Shown: positions 11,111-22,425 of the stretch, one piece after another
Numbering within the stretch: the stretch's first letter is position 1
Layout of the letters: the number at the start of each line of letters is the position of its first letter
NCBI RefSeq assembly: GCF_016545825.1
Contig: NC_052612.1
Coordinates: 4,526,001-4,590,000, forward strand
Source of the DNA: Eucalyptus grandis
Lineage: Eukaryota > Streptophyta > Magnoliopsida > Myrtales > Myrtaceae
Reading direction: 5' to 3'
DNA length: 64,000 nt
Made by a program: the position numbers and the translations under genes
The notes under the pieces: generated by a model
The model's input: the letters and a program-made list of their open reading frames with translations, nothing else
What the model was told of the DNA's origin: nothing
Databases searched by the model: none

Positions 11111-11335
11111 AATATATTAGCATAGGGATTACAGGAAGCATAAATCATAGATATGAAATTAAACATAATACTAAATCTTGTAATAATTATTCTATAGCTA
11201 TTGAACTATAGCTTCCATCACAGAGTACAATGATTATTTACATCATATTATACATAAACACACGCGAAATATTAAATAATTGAACCGATAGTGTCGTACT
11301 GAATAGCAATTCCGTTAGTTGTTTAGGCTTGCGAT

Positions 11336-13463
11336 TCAGAAGCGAGACCAATTGGTCCATTCCCCCAGGCGTTCATAATGCATGCCCCATTCAGGTATAT
11401 ATAGACAGCCAAAATGAGCCATCAATAGCCAAACAAAGGTTAGAAGCTCCCCACCTTTGCTTAGCATCTGTGCATGTGCCTCTCCCTTTATATGACTTGC
11501 TGCATATGATAACATCTCAACCCACACTCCGCTTATCACCTTCCACTTCATATCCCCAAGCCTTTCCATCTCTTGGGCCAAATTTCCCGCTTCGAAGTTT
11601 CTTGACAATCTCCTACATAGCCCCTCCACATCCCTGGTCGCGCCATTGGCATGGGGCCGTAGCTGGTTCAATAATTCCGCTGATGTAATTTGGGCAATGC
11701 CCCCCACATTGGACACCACCTTAGGCTGATTAAAGAAAAGATACATCATATAGTCGGAGATGATCTTACTGAATTCCCTTTCATCGTTTTCAGCTATGGA
11801 ATCTTTGTTGTACAACATTTCAGTAGCAAGATGCCACATTATTATAGAAGTGTCATAATTAGCCTGGGCGACATATGGCAAAAGATGGTGGCACTCTATC
11901 CCCACCGGGCTACTATAGAGAAACAAATCACCTCGAGCCTCAAATATCTTCCTCACCTCTCTCAGATTATTTGCATTAGTGGATTTGCGTTTCACCTCCT
12001 TGAAAATATAGATCCATAACTTCTTAATAAATGGATTGTTGGACACGTACTTCGTATTTGTAATCATTAGATTTTTCCTCAGACCATAGCCTCCAACAAT
12101 TTGCTTACTAGCTTGATGGAGACAAGAGATGATCTTTTCACAGAGTCGAAAATTGCTAGAGCAACGATGATACTTATACATCTTTCTCGGACTCTCCTTC
12201 AAGGTCTCAGAGCAAAGGTTGCAAGCAGAGATGGATTCCGACCACCTTCGAAATATAAATGGTGTGTCTAAGACCATGTAAGCAGCATTGATGTTACGCT
12301 CTACTCCACCCATGATGAAGCGAGGCTTCCTTAGGTCATCTGTGGCAGATACCAACTTATGGAGAAATGAATCTAGTTTAGATGATCCTGTGTTGTACCG
12401 CTTGATTCCAGCAACAGTCCAATCGGAGAAAACAAGCATGAATAGAGCTATCACTTCAAGAGCAATCCCTCCAAAAAGAAGGGAATAAGTAATTTCCACA
12501 TCGAGTTTGGAGAGCCCATGCTTCTTCAAGCGATTGAACACAACAAAAGCCAACACAATGCTAGTGAAGGCTATGAAGCGGAAAATGTAGCCCCACAAGG
12601 AATATATTGCCAACGCTTTTGTGTAGAGCACTTCATAAATGAAGTTGAGTTCAACCGAGATCACCCTCAATGCATCTATTGCAGAAACATTGCCGAAATA
12701 TTTACGGCTCATTTCGCGATCCTCATATATGAAGATGAGATTTCCAATGAAGACCCTAAAAATTTGAAAAAAGTAGTGAGCATGCTTCACCACAGTGCTC
12801 TCAGGAAGCTTCACTTCTTCATCGGAATATCTAGCTCCCCGTTGAACATTGAGTTCTTTAATCAATTGGTCACCTTCATCGTCATGAAGAGACTCATCGG
12901 TTAAGAACGCAATTTTTTTTTTTTACTGAAGGCTCAAGAGCATTGATTTCCTAAGCCTCGAAGCTAGAGAGATTAAGTGCTCGTAACCTCTCTGCATTTT
13001 TTGTGATCCCGGCAAGAAACACCAGCATTGTTGGGATCGCCAACAAGTGGTTGCTAGGAAATATATGCACGTACACATAGATAGTGGCACCAACTTGGAA
13101 AATGAAACTGAGCAGGTGTCGTCGCCAAAGAGAACTGTCCTCTAGAGAGAAGGCAGTGATGGTATCTGGACCACCAAGGTGTAACAAGAGAAACGAGGCC
13201 CAAAATGCTTGAAGTGCTCCATCTATTTCAATTGCAGAAGTGGACAAGCTTCCTTGATTGTGAGAGATGAACCCAATCCCAAATGCAGCTACCCAGTCAA
13301 CCATCAAATAGGCTAACCACAAAAGGAAAACAATGCGGCCGTTCACTATTTTTTTTCTAAGGGCCGCAAATAGAACGAGAAAGACTTGAAGCAGGAAGCT
13401 TAGTATGACAAAAGATCGGATGTTCCATTTGTTCCACAGCTCCGAAATGGAGATAAAAGTCAT
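11336..13463 (-). pseudogene. DUF4220/DUF594 membrane protein, copy B (frameshifted)
   Basis: The gene starts with ATG at 13463 (MTFISISELWNKW), matching the start of copy D. The first 170 codons cover the N-terminal membrane helices and GGPDTITAFSLEDSSLWRR, then end at a stop near 12951 where a one-base loss turns LSSLPRLR into LSSFEA-stop. After a 13-bp A tract (T run on plus, about 12912-12924) the family sequence resumes in another frame at 12865. It runs 509 codons to 11336, including the DUF594 block (WVEMLSYAASHIKGEAH, LLTFVWLLMAHFGC). A small intron removing the lesion is conceivable, but homologous copies have no intron here. Probably a recent pseudogene. Confidence 0.8.
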
Positions 13464-14930
13464 GTTTTGCTTAGTTTGAATCTTATCACTCCTCTAGGGA
13501 ATGCATTTATACTTACTGAGATGGTGCCTTGCTTGTTTGTTATAAGACAATTACTATTAAAAAAAATTCAAGAAGCTAAAAGAATTGATTCATTCCATGA
13601 GCGAAGACAAGTATCTGATGCATTAATTCATAGAGAAAAGTAACACATGCACTATCAGGTTGAACATAAAACTATGTACGTGAAACTAGTTTATCAAATC
13701 GAGTTGTAGATGATGTGATGCATCATTATTGAATATTTAAACATGACTCACCTGATAATAACTAGGCTCAACCCATTTGAGTCATTTTCTATTAAATAAC
13801 AACAAATATCGGAGAAAAGTTTCGTAGGTTTAAGATGAGATGGGGTCTTTTATTAAGCCTGTAATAGATTATGAAATCAAAGCTTCCCCTTTATACGTTG
13901 GTTTTTCATCTTCCCCCGCTTCGTCTGTCGTTGGACAGTGAACCTATATAAGTTACTTATCAAGCTACATAGTCGGTAGTGGAACTGATAAATCCGGCCC
14001 TACTCTTGATTTCTGTCTGCACCAGAAATTGACCAGGTCGTCGAGATGTATAGACCACTAGAGTGCAGGTTATTAAGCACGTGATCCATTGTTGATGATC
14101 ATAAGGATTACTACTGATATTGATGTACTTCAATGACCATTGATCAGTGGTTGATACACGACGACCTATAGCTAGCGATAGTCAACAAGGATATCAATTA
14201 GAAGCGGCGACTGATTATCGATTAGGAAGAAAAGTTGGATGCAAGAAGACGTCAGGATGCAGTTATAAGTTTTCAAATTTTAAATCACTAGTGAGCAATG
14301 CAACAGAATCAATGAAGTCGTGGAGTAACCAAAACACAATTTTAAGGGAGTAACTACTTTAAGACAAGATCATGACATCTTGAAAACATGAGCACGAGAT
14401 TTCCAGAGATGAGGGAACTTGGCTATGATCGCAAGAGAACTGCTCAGAGATAGTTATAGCACAATCACTTTAAACACCAGCATTCGCCTACTGGAGAGCC
14501 CTCACGCACAAACAACCAAATCTAATATCTTTCGGTTATCTTAACTTTCTTGCACTTTAATTTCTAGTTTCTAGACTCGAGTTGTATATTGAATTCCAAT
14601 ATGATTCTTAGTTATAGTTTCCAAATCCACGTCGTCTATAAATTTCGGCATGTTTCTTTATCTTAGTTATAGCATCGACGATTAAATTTTGGCATTGCAT
14701 ATTTGCATTCTTGAGCTTTGTCATTGATTGAATTCCGACATAGTTCACTTACATTCGGTTCCATTGAAGTGGCTGTATTTTTCAAACTTTGTTGTCGATT
14801 ATATCCAAAACGGTTTGTGTATGTACAATTTTGTTCAAAGTAAAGATATCAATTTTCTTGTCTACCTATATCATTTCTATATGAAGTCATCGCAGAACCT
14901 ATAAAACTGAAGAATGACTTTCATTGAAAC
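13464..14930. other. Upstream region of copy B and AT-rich spacer
   Basis: The first few hundred bases should contain the promoter of copy B. No clear TATA box is assigned and no other gene is supported. The Copia element inserted at the far end, directly after GAAAC. Confidence 0.45.
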
Positions 14931-15354
14931 TGTTGGGAATGACTGATCCCCGAAAAACCGGATTCGACACTAAATCGAACCCCTAAACTCAAGCGGAAGA
15001 CAAGCCGGGGAAAACGAACACGCATCACCGATCCTAAAGCACACCACGGATTCGAGCGTACCTTTTAGCCACAGATTAAACACCGACGCCAATGGAGGAA
15101 GAGAAAGCTTAGTCCTGTTGATCCGGTGAAGCAAAAACGCCTTCGGGAGTCACTGTTTGCCTTTGGAGGAAAACAACAGAGAGCGGGAGGGAGAGAAGCG
15201 TACGTCGTTTCTTTTTGATTAAACGGTCCCTTTTCTCTCTCTCTCTCCTCCCTTTTATACCCCCTTCTTTCCACGGGCCCTATTCCCGTGGGCCGGGCTT
15301 TCTGGGCCCAACTTGGGCGGACGGGCCTTAAGCCCAAATCAAATAAAGCCTTCA
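14931..15354 (-). repeat. Copia-1 LTR (3' LTR of the element)
   Basis: This 424-bp LTR, read on the minus strand, starts TGAAGGCTTTATTTG and ends TCCCAACA. The purine-rich tract GAGTGGGAGA lies just outside it at 15355-15364, as expected for the polypurine primer. Confidence 0.9.
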
Positions 15355-15364
15355 TCTCCCACTC

Positions 15365-16433
15365 GCACATGGTGGGCCGAACAGGATTCTCTTTACCTCT
15401 CTTCAACTTTCATACCGGTGAATAATCCGTGCGACCAGCATACTTTGAGAGCTCGTTGCTATACATCTGTTAGGAATATGTAGCAGCTCATAATTGGGCG
15501 TCACACTTTGAGTAGATTTAGTATGCAGTACCTTAGATCGATCGATCACATTTATATCTCTCTTGATCTCTTTTAAACAATGATATATATTGTATTCACA
15601 ATTATAATTATCACAAAAACAATCATAATTGGTCGACCAGTGAATACAAAAACTACAATGTGATTCTCCAAAATCGATCTTCCTCTTTCCTTCAAACTCT
15701 CAATTTCAGTCCAGCTTGCTTTTCTAGAAATGCCCCATTAGATCGAATCATCTCATGACCATTGGCAACATCCTAAGATAGCAAACACTAAATAAAAATC
15801 TTGAGAATAAGTAAGAGTCCGTAGGGGACTAAAAATTGAGGAACTCTTTTCCTCAAGAGTCTCACACATCATAAAAGTTGAGATCAAACTTTTTGCCACT
15901 CTTATTGGTCGTCTCATGCATACGTAGTATGAAATACGTATTACGGCATTTACTCCTTTCCCATGGAGCGTATGTCTACACCTTTCAATACCGTACAGAT
16001 GATAGTTCAGACATACCCAATGTTTAACTTGAGTTCATGTACCTACTCTTTTACAAAATTCATCAGGACTCACATCTGGCATCTTAGACAGATAAAGTAA
16101 AATATGTTGGGTATTTTACTTTCGGACATCGTAAGTATTATGCCCTCATCTTAACACTTAGTTAAGGCGACATACGTATTTTAAGCTTGAGCTCTCGATT
16201 ATCACCTAGATAATAAGCTTAAAATCAGTCTCATCTCTATTTATCACACAAGAAATGAGGCGATTACCCGTGTGAGTGGGCTAATCTTTTATCTGTCCGA
16301 CATACTTCTCAACTTAAAATAATACACTAAGTATTAAGATGCATAAAGATCATACAAAGATTCATAGGCATTAATCAATGAAAAACAAAATTTCATAAAT
16401 GTGAACAACTCAGGGAAATTACAATTCAGTACA
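15365..16433 (-). other. Copia-1 3' non-coding region
   Basis: About 1.07 kb between the RNase H stop and the polypurine tract, with no supported reading frame. Confidence 0.6.
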
Positions 16434-19400
16434 TCAGACTCTACGCAATCCTAGAGATTTTACATAACCACAAAACACATCTCTAGGTATTGGCTTTGTC
16501 ATAGGATCTGCTACTATTCTATGCGTAGATATGTACTGTAAGTTCACATCCTTTCGTGCAACCATATCTTTTACAAAGTTATACTTGGTATCTATATGTT
16601 TGGTCTTGCCATGATACTTTGGATCTTTGGTGTACGCTATAACTGCTTGGCTATCACAGTTAACCAACAATGGATTTGCAGCTTTCTCAATAACACCTAA
16701 ATGATCCAAGAATCTCTTAAGCCAAACTGCTTCTTGTACTGCTGCTGATAATGCCACGAACTCAGCTTCCATCGTGGATAAGGCTATGTAGGTTTGCTTC
16801 TTACTACTCCATGATATGGCGCCATTGCTCGCAAGAAAGCAAATCCCGAGGTAGATTTCCTTTCATCTAAATCTCCTCCCCAATCGCATCTGAATAGCCT
16901 TCAAGTCGCAGATCCTTTCCTTGGTAATTCAACTTGTAATCGCCAGTTCCCTTCGGATACCTCGGTATTCTTTTGACAGCTTTCCAATGTGCTTTGGACC
17001 TGGATTGGATTGGTATCTACTCACCATTCCAACTGCAAAACATATGTCGGTTCTTGTACACATCATAGCGTACATCAAGCTCCCAACAGCACTTGCATAA
17101 GGAACATGTTTCATTTGTTCCTTCTCTTGTGGAGTCCTTGGACACAATCTATGGCTCAATCCTTCACCTTTTGCAATAGGAGTGTCGATGGGTTTACAAT
17201 CTTGCTTACGAAACCGTTCTAGAACTTTGTTTATATAAGTTTCTTGCGAAAGAGACAACGATCTCTTCGAACGATCTCTTGAAATCTTAACTCCAAGAAT
17301 GTATGCAGCCTCACCCATATCATTCATCTCAAAGTTGGAAGACAACCAACTCTTGACGGTCTTAACAAACTCCATATTGCTTCCGGCAATTAGTATATCA
17401 TCAACATATAATGATATGATCACAAATTGATCCTTGGATCTTTTGATATATACACAATGATCCTCATCAATCATTGTAAAATCATATGCCATTATGGCAT
17501 TATGAAAACGTATATACCATTGTCTTGATGATCTGCTTAAGACCATATATCGACCTCAAAAGTCGACATACTTTTTCTTCTTGGCCTTTCACTATGAAAC
17601 CAACAGGTTGTTCCATGTATATTTCTTCCTCTAATTCTCCATTGAGGAAAGCAGTCTTTACATTCATTTGATGTAATTCAAGATCCAGAATAGCCACTAT
17701 TGCCGAATAATGCGAATTGAGGTAAATCTCACTACAGGAGAAAACGTATCTTCATAATCAATTCCTTCCCGTTGATTATACCCCTTCGCCACAAGGCGAG
17801 CCTTATGCCTTTCAATCGAGCCATCAGCCTTTCGCTTTATTTTGAGAACCCATTTGTTCCCAATAGCTCGCGTCCTTTTGCGATCAACTAGTTCCCAGAC
17901 TTGGTTCGATTTCATTGACTCCATTTCCTTTTCCATTGCATTAATCTATTTTTCCTTACTAGGGCAATTCAGAGCCTCATTTATATTTCTTGGCTCATCC
18001 TCATCTTGTGGAGCAACTATAAAAGTTTCCCCTTCAATGTCAAAACGTCGACGGGGAATACTTTGACGACTTGTTCGCCGTATGGGAGATTGTACACTTT
18101 GCACATCACCCCCCATCATGCTCCCACTTGGATTAGGTAATGATGATGTCGTCTCATCACGTGGTTGCAATTGAGAATGAGTTGAATTTAATTCATCACT
18201 TCTCATATTACTCCCACTTGGACGAAGTTCACTAAGGTCATTATCTTGATCCAAGGTTTCAAATAGGGAACAATCTTCCCCTATTTCGCCCTTCTTAGGA
18301 AATTCATCCTCTAAGAATGTGACATCTCGTGATTCAAACTCAGTTATACTCCCACTTTCCTGCTCACCTATGAACACATACCTTTTTGAGTGTTCTGAGT
18401 ATCTTATGAAAATACTCTTCTTTCCTCTGGGACCCAATTTCCCAAACTTGTGAGAGGACTCATGTGTGTAGGCAGCACAACCCCATGGCTTAAGAAAACT
18501 TAAGTCCGGTTTTCTACCTGTCCATAACTCATATGGAGTGGAAGTAACTGATTTGGAAGGCACACGGTTAAGTATATAGGCAGCAGTTAACAAAGCATCA
18601 CTCAAAAGGTAATGGGTAAGTTAGCATGCGCCATCATGGACCTAACCATTTCCGAGTAGGGTTCTCGTTTCTTCTCTCTGCAACACCATTTTGTTGAGGA
18701 GTATATGGAATAGACAACTGTCTTTCTATTCCTTTTTCATCACACAATTTTCTGAACTCATCAGACAAATATTCTCGACCTCGATCGGATCTCAATGCTT
18801 TTATTTTCTTGTCTAATTGATTCTCTACCAGGTTCATAAACTTTTTGAAACAACTTATTGCTTCAGATTTATGAGAAATTAAATAGACATATCCAAATCG
18901 AGTGTAATCATCTATAAAAGTGATGAAATAAACAGCCCCATGCCTTCCTTTCACATTCATTGGACCACGAGATATCGGTATGGATTAAATGCAGAGGAAA
19001 TTAAGCTCTTTTTCCTTTTCCAAATGGTTTCCTTGTCGTTTTCCTTCTAGGCAATGCTTACATATGGGCAAATCGACTTTTTCAATATTGCCCAACAAGC
19101 CCTCTTTGGCTAGTCTATTCATACGTCGTTGGCCAATGTGACCAAGTCTAGCATGCCACACATTCACATCATTATCATATTTATTAGGAGACGTGAGAAG
19201 GGAATAACAAACATTAGTATTAACATAATCAATATCTAGTACAATAAAACCATCCAGAAAATAACCACAACCATAGTAATTTGTATCCAAAAACAAATTC
19301 ACACCTCTATTACGTAAGTTCATATTAAAACCTAATTTAACCAACACTAATACAGACACTAAATTCCGACGAATCTCCGGAGCATACAGCACATCATGAA

Positions 19401-19662
19401 GGAACAAAGTGCGTCCACCACGCATATTCAGTTGGCATGTGCCAATTCCTTTCACTTCAGCTCTGGAGTTGTTTCCCACATAGATCCACTTAGTTCCGCT
19501 TGGTACTCGTCGGAATTCCACGAAGGATCCTCTATCCTTCGCTACATGGTCCGTCGCTCCCGAATCCATAGTCCACAAAGGATTAGACTCGGTTAAGAAT
19601 ACGAACTCGACACAAAAGTGAAGTTCTGAAAAGTACAAGGGTGCATACCTTCTTTGGCTCAC
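16434..19662 (-). pseudogene. Copia-1 pol: protease, integrase, reverse transcriptase, RNase H
   Basis: Protease motif LWTMDSGATDHVA is near 19565. The GAG-pre-integrase zinc region (HARLGHIGQRRM, CKHCLEGKRQ) follows at about 19150-19050. The integrase catalytic stations are FIDDYTRFGYVYL, LRSDRGREYLS and PYTPQQNGVAERRN (18920-18670). Reverse transcriptase shows [21 protein letters not shown] (about 17780), LHQMNVKTAFLNGELEEEI and YVDDILIAGS (about 17400). RNase H ends the gene (EFVALSAAVQEAVWLKRFL). Frames change near 18970, 18620, 17940, 17700, 17520 and 16930-16770, so no polyprotein can be made. The domain order (integrase before reverse transcriptase) fixes the Copia superfamily. Confidence 0.9.
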
Positions 19663-19689
19663 GACAAAGCGTGAGCATAGTGACCCTTC

Positions 19690-20509
19690 TTGTCACAGGT
19701 TGTAGCATTTCACCCTTGCAAGCTTTTTCATGCGGGGACGCTTCCCTCTTTCATGTTGGTTAAACTTTGGTTTCTTCCCTGAAGGACCTGCTTCTTCCTT
19801 GCCTTTTCCCTTATCAAACCAGTTAGGGCGCTTGCGCTTGGAGCTCGAAGCTTCATTTGAGCTAGAACTAGCATGATAAAGTTCAGCTTCCGGCTTTAGC
19901 GCCAACAAAGGTCCTCTTCCAGCTCAAGATGACGCATTGCATCCTCAAAGGTTTTGATGTTTTCATTGTGAGTCGTGCACCTTCATGTGCTCCCAACTCG
20001 AGGCAAGGAACGAATCACCGCTTGCACCTCGCTGCTCATCTCGTGAGGACATGGCCAGCATCTCTCAGCTCGGTTATCATGTTTGACATCTTTCTAAGAT
20101 GTTGCTTCATGGTCTCGACCATGAGGTTTCTTATAAGAGTCAAACCCGATAGTGAGCTGCCTCGCTAGTCACCGAAGTATGACCAAATCTAGCTGCCAAT
20201 GCCTCCCACATTTCCTTGGCATTGTCAAAACGCCGAAACTCTCGCATGACGTCATTTTCCATGCTACTCAGCAACGTGATGCGAGCTAGAGAGTTCATTC
20301 TTTCCACGCAGAAAAAGCTTCTTTGTCTCTTTTGTGCTTTGTGCAGTGGTTCCTTCTTCAGGTTCTACCATGGTCATGACAAGAGCCTCAAGTGCTTCTT
20401 GCTCTTCCAGCACATACTAGATTTTCATTTGCCAAATTTCATAGTTGTCTCCATTAAGCTTTTCGCCTTTGTTCAGCTCGGCAACTATGCTCTTTGTGGC
20501 TGAAGCCAT
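19690..20509 (-). pseudogene. Copia-1 gag (nucleocapsid), broken
   Basis: The gag starts at ATG 20509 with MASATKSIVAELNKGEKLNG and the Copia signature NYEIWQMKI, then meets an in-frame TAG at 20417-20419 (codon 31). Homology continues past it (EQEALEALVMTM, later MENDVMREFRRFDNAKEMW in another frame). Near the end lies a basic stretch (SSSKRKRPNWFDKGKGKEE) and the start of a CCHC zinc knuckle, KCYN, where a frameshift precedes GHYAH. Gag packages element RNA. Stops and shifts make it non-functional. Confidence 0.75.
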
Positions 20510-20887
20510 TGATCCAACAAATCGAGACAAATATGCACGAATTATTAATGTCTATCATTTATGCATCCCTATTTACATAAACCCATCATATTAATGAATA
20601 ATTTCAAGTAAGGTTTCAGAATCAAAATGTCACTATGTTTCCAATCATCCTCCAAAATCCTAACTTTAAACTATCATCAATATAATTGTCTTATGCAAAA
20701 TCAATTCTATGAAGCTACAAAAACTTCTAAAACTACCCACACTAATTACCTGACAACCAGCAATAACAAAAGCAATATATAATAGAACATCCAATAAAAA
20801 CAATAATGCTTTCAATTAACACAATTAGGTAGTAATCATTACATAATATGTCCACAAATCACACTTAACACATATCAGCCAATACAA

Positions 20888-21275
20888 CTAACACCGAGTC
20901 AAGACACGAACCGAAAGATCCTCTTTGTTCAATTTCTTGATCTTTTCCCTTGAAACAATACAATAATATTCATTTACAAAATCCATCACAATTTTCTTAT
21001 AGGAAGCAGCTCCGTTGACATCCCATATGCGATTCAACACATCTTGCCATTCGGGTGGAAGAGTGTTTATGAAAAATCGCACCATCTCTCGATCGTGACA
21101 TAGGACGGCCATTCCATATGACCTGTTGAATTTTCCCGTTGACTTCAAAGACATGATCAATTAAGTCACCTCTCTCCCATCGATGATTAGTCAGCTTAGC
21201 TATCAACTTAGACAGCCTATCCTTTTGTTCATCGGTAACTGCGCGAATAGGTGTGCGCAACCTCAGGGGAGGCAT
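20888..21275 (-). pseudogene. Extra gag-like reading frames in the Copia-1 leader
   Basis: Two overlapping minus-strand frames (21275-20997 and 21160-20888) appear to be one former protein split by a frameshift near 21130, because FEVNGKIQQV and LKSTGKFNRSYG come from the same DNA. The second part reads MVRFFINTLPPEWQDVLNRI, which resembles the conserved LPPEW segment of Copia gag capsids. It lies upstream of the element's regular gag start at 20509, so the element carries an additional gag-like piece. It could be the relic of an older nested element or a captured sequence; I cannot decide. Confidence 0.4.
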
Positions 21276-21368
21276 TGTTCCTGCAACAAATGCAGAACAA
21301 ATAAGGGATCACATTATAATCCATATAGACTTAATTGAAAAAAGAAACACATTCCTTTTTTTTTTTTT

Positions 21369-21840
21369 GTCAACGGTCAACGGTCAATGTGGTCAACGGT
21401 CAGAGGGTCAACGGTCGTCGGTCATCGGACCGGTCGGGCCGGTCGGACCGCTCGCGCGGACCGATGCACGTGCCTTGCGCGTGCGGGGATGACGTCACGC
21501 AGACGTCATCCGCACGTGCCACGTGCCTTGGTCTCCGGTGGGTTGGGTCGCCGCCGGTGACCGTCGGCGAAAGACGCCGATGACGTCATCGGTGACGTCA
21601 TCCGAACGGTTACCGACGTTGGATGACGCCACGGTGACGCCATCACGTGACGCCGCACGTGTCGGGTCCGCGGACCGGCGCGTGCCCGGTCCGCCCGCCG
21701 GCGCGTACGCGCTGGCCAATGCCGGCGCCGGGCGCGTCGCGCCCACGCGCAGCGCCTTCCGGCCGCGCGTGTGGGCGCGTGCGCGGCGCCCGCGGCGGTC
21801 GACACATCGCCGGACTTGTCTCGACGTTGCGCTTCTTCCT
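21369..21840 (-). promoter_or_regulatory. GC-rich leader of Copia-1 with TGACGTCA and CACGTG motifs
   Basis: Between the primer site and gag lies a strongly GC-rich block unlike its surroundings. It contains three perfect TGACGTCA palindromes (21490-21497, 21581-21588, 21593-21600) and five CACGTG G-boxes (21467, 21513, 21520, 21644, 21656). It begins with an array of GGTCAACGGTC-type short repeats (21369-21450). TGACGTCA and CACGTG are binding words for plant bZIP and bHLH factors. A regulatory role is inference. Long reading frames here on both strands are an effect of base composition. Confidence 0.55.
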
Positions 21841-21992
21841 ACGCAATCACAAAACAGTTTCGACATACGAAAACTCAGTAAAAAGGCCGAAGAACGCTCG
21901 GGTGTCGGGATTTTTGTCCCGATCCGTACGGCCGAGAGTTTCTTCGCGAAAACTCAAACAAAAAACATTAAATTGATCGGAAAACGTGAACT

Positions 21993-22007
21993 AGGGCTCG
22001 ATACCAA
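21993..22007 (-). other. Primer-binding site of Copia-1
   Basis: Directly inside the 5' LTR the minus strand reads TTGGTATCGAGCCCT. This is the initiator-Met tRNA complement TGGTATCAGAGCC with one base missing. Confidence 0.75.
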
Positions 22008-22425
22008 TGTTGGGAATGACCGATCCCGAAAACCGGATTCGACACTAAATCGAACCCCTAAACTCAAGCGGAAGACAAGCCCGGGAAAACGAACACGCAT
22101 CACCGATCCTAAAGCACACCACGGATTCGAGCGTACCTTTTAGCCACGATTAAACACCGACGCCAATGGAGGAAGAGAAATCTTAGTCCCGTTGATCCGG
22201 TGAAGCAAAAACGCCTTTCGGAGTCACTGTTTGCCTTTGGAGGAAAACAACGAGAGCGGGAGGGAGAGAAGCGTACGTCGTTTCTTTTTGATTAAACGGT
22301 CCCTTTTCTCTCTCTCTCCTCCCTTTTATACCCCCTTCTTTCCACGGGCCCTATTCCCGTGGGCCGGGCTTTCTGGGCCCAACTTGGGCGGACGGGCCTT
22401 AAGCCCAAATCAAATAAAGCCTTCA
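22008..22425 (-). repeat. Copia-1 LTR (5' LTR with promoter)
   Basis: This 418-bp LTR is the upstream one for the minus-strand element. A TATA box (TATAAAA on minus, 22324-22330) is preceded by several GGCCCA/TGGGCC words (22345-22400 on plus), which resemble plant site II elements. Confidence 0.9.
22324..22330 (-). promoter_or_regulatory. TATA box of the Copia-1 5' LTR
   Basis: On the minus strand GGGTATAAAAGGGAG lies about 100 bp from the LTR's outer end, followed by a GA-rich tract. The same motif is in the other LTR near 15253-15262. Confidence 0.6.

Larger units (their letters stand above)
10278..13463 (-). repeat. Right arm of the inverted duplication
   Basis: This is the reverse-complement counterpart of 1-3030, carrying copy B and its 3' flank. 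It lacks both the LINE and the TRIM found in the left arm. The sequence near 10300-10330 matches, in reverse complement, the left-arm sequence on both sides of the LINE, so it preserves the pre-insertion site. Copy B's N-terminal part (12951-13463) has its counterpart outside the window. Confidence 0.78.
14931..22425 (-). mobile_element. Copia LTR retrotransposon 1, complete but non-autonomous
   Basis: Two LTRs (14931-15354 and 22008-22425) differ by only about ten small changes and begin TG and end CA. A 5-bp target duplication GAAAC sits at 14926-14930 and 22426-22430. Gag, protease, integrase, reverse transcriptase and RNase H follow in Copia order on the minus strand. Stops and frameshifts in gag and pol mean it could move only with proteins from another copy. 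The near-identical LTRs point to a fairly recent insertion. Confidence 0.93.

Noticed and set aside
12288..12904. Plus-strand frames opposite copy B
   Set aside because: They are antisense shadows of the DUF4220 coding sequence.
21495..22143. Long reading frames on both strands of the GC-rich Copia-1 leader
   Set aside because: They arise where stop codons are rare because of GC-rich composition, encode Arg/Pro/Ala-rich low-complexity peptides, and one crosses into the LTR.
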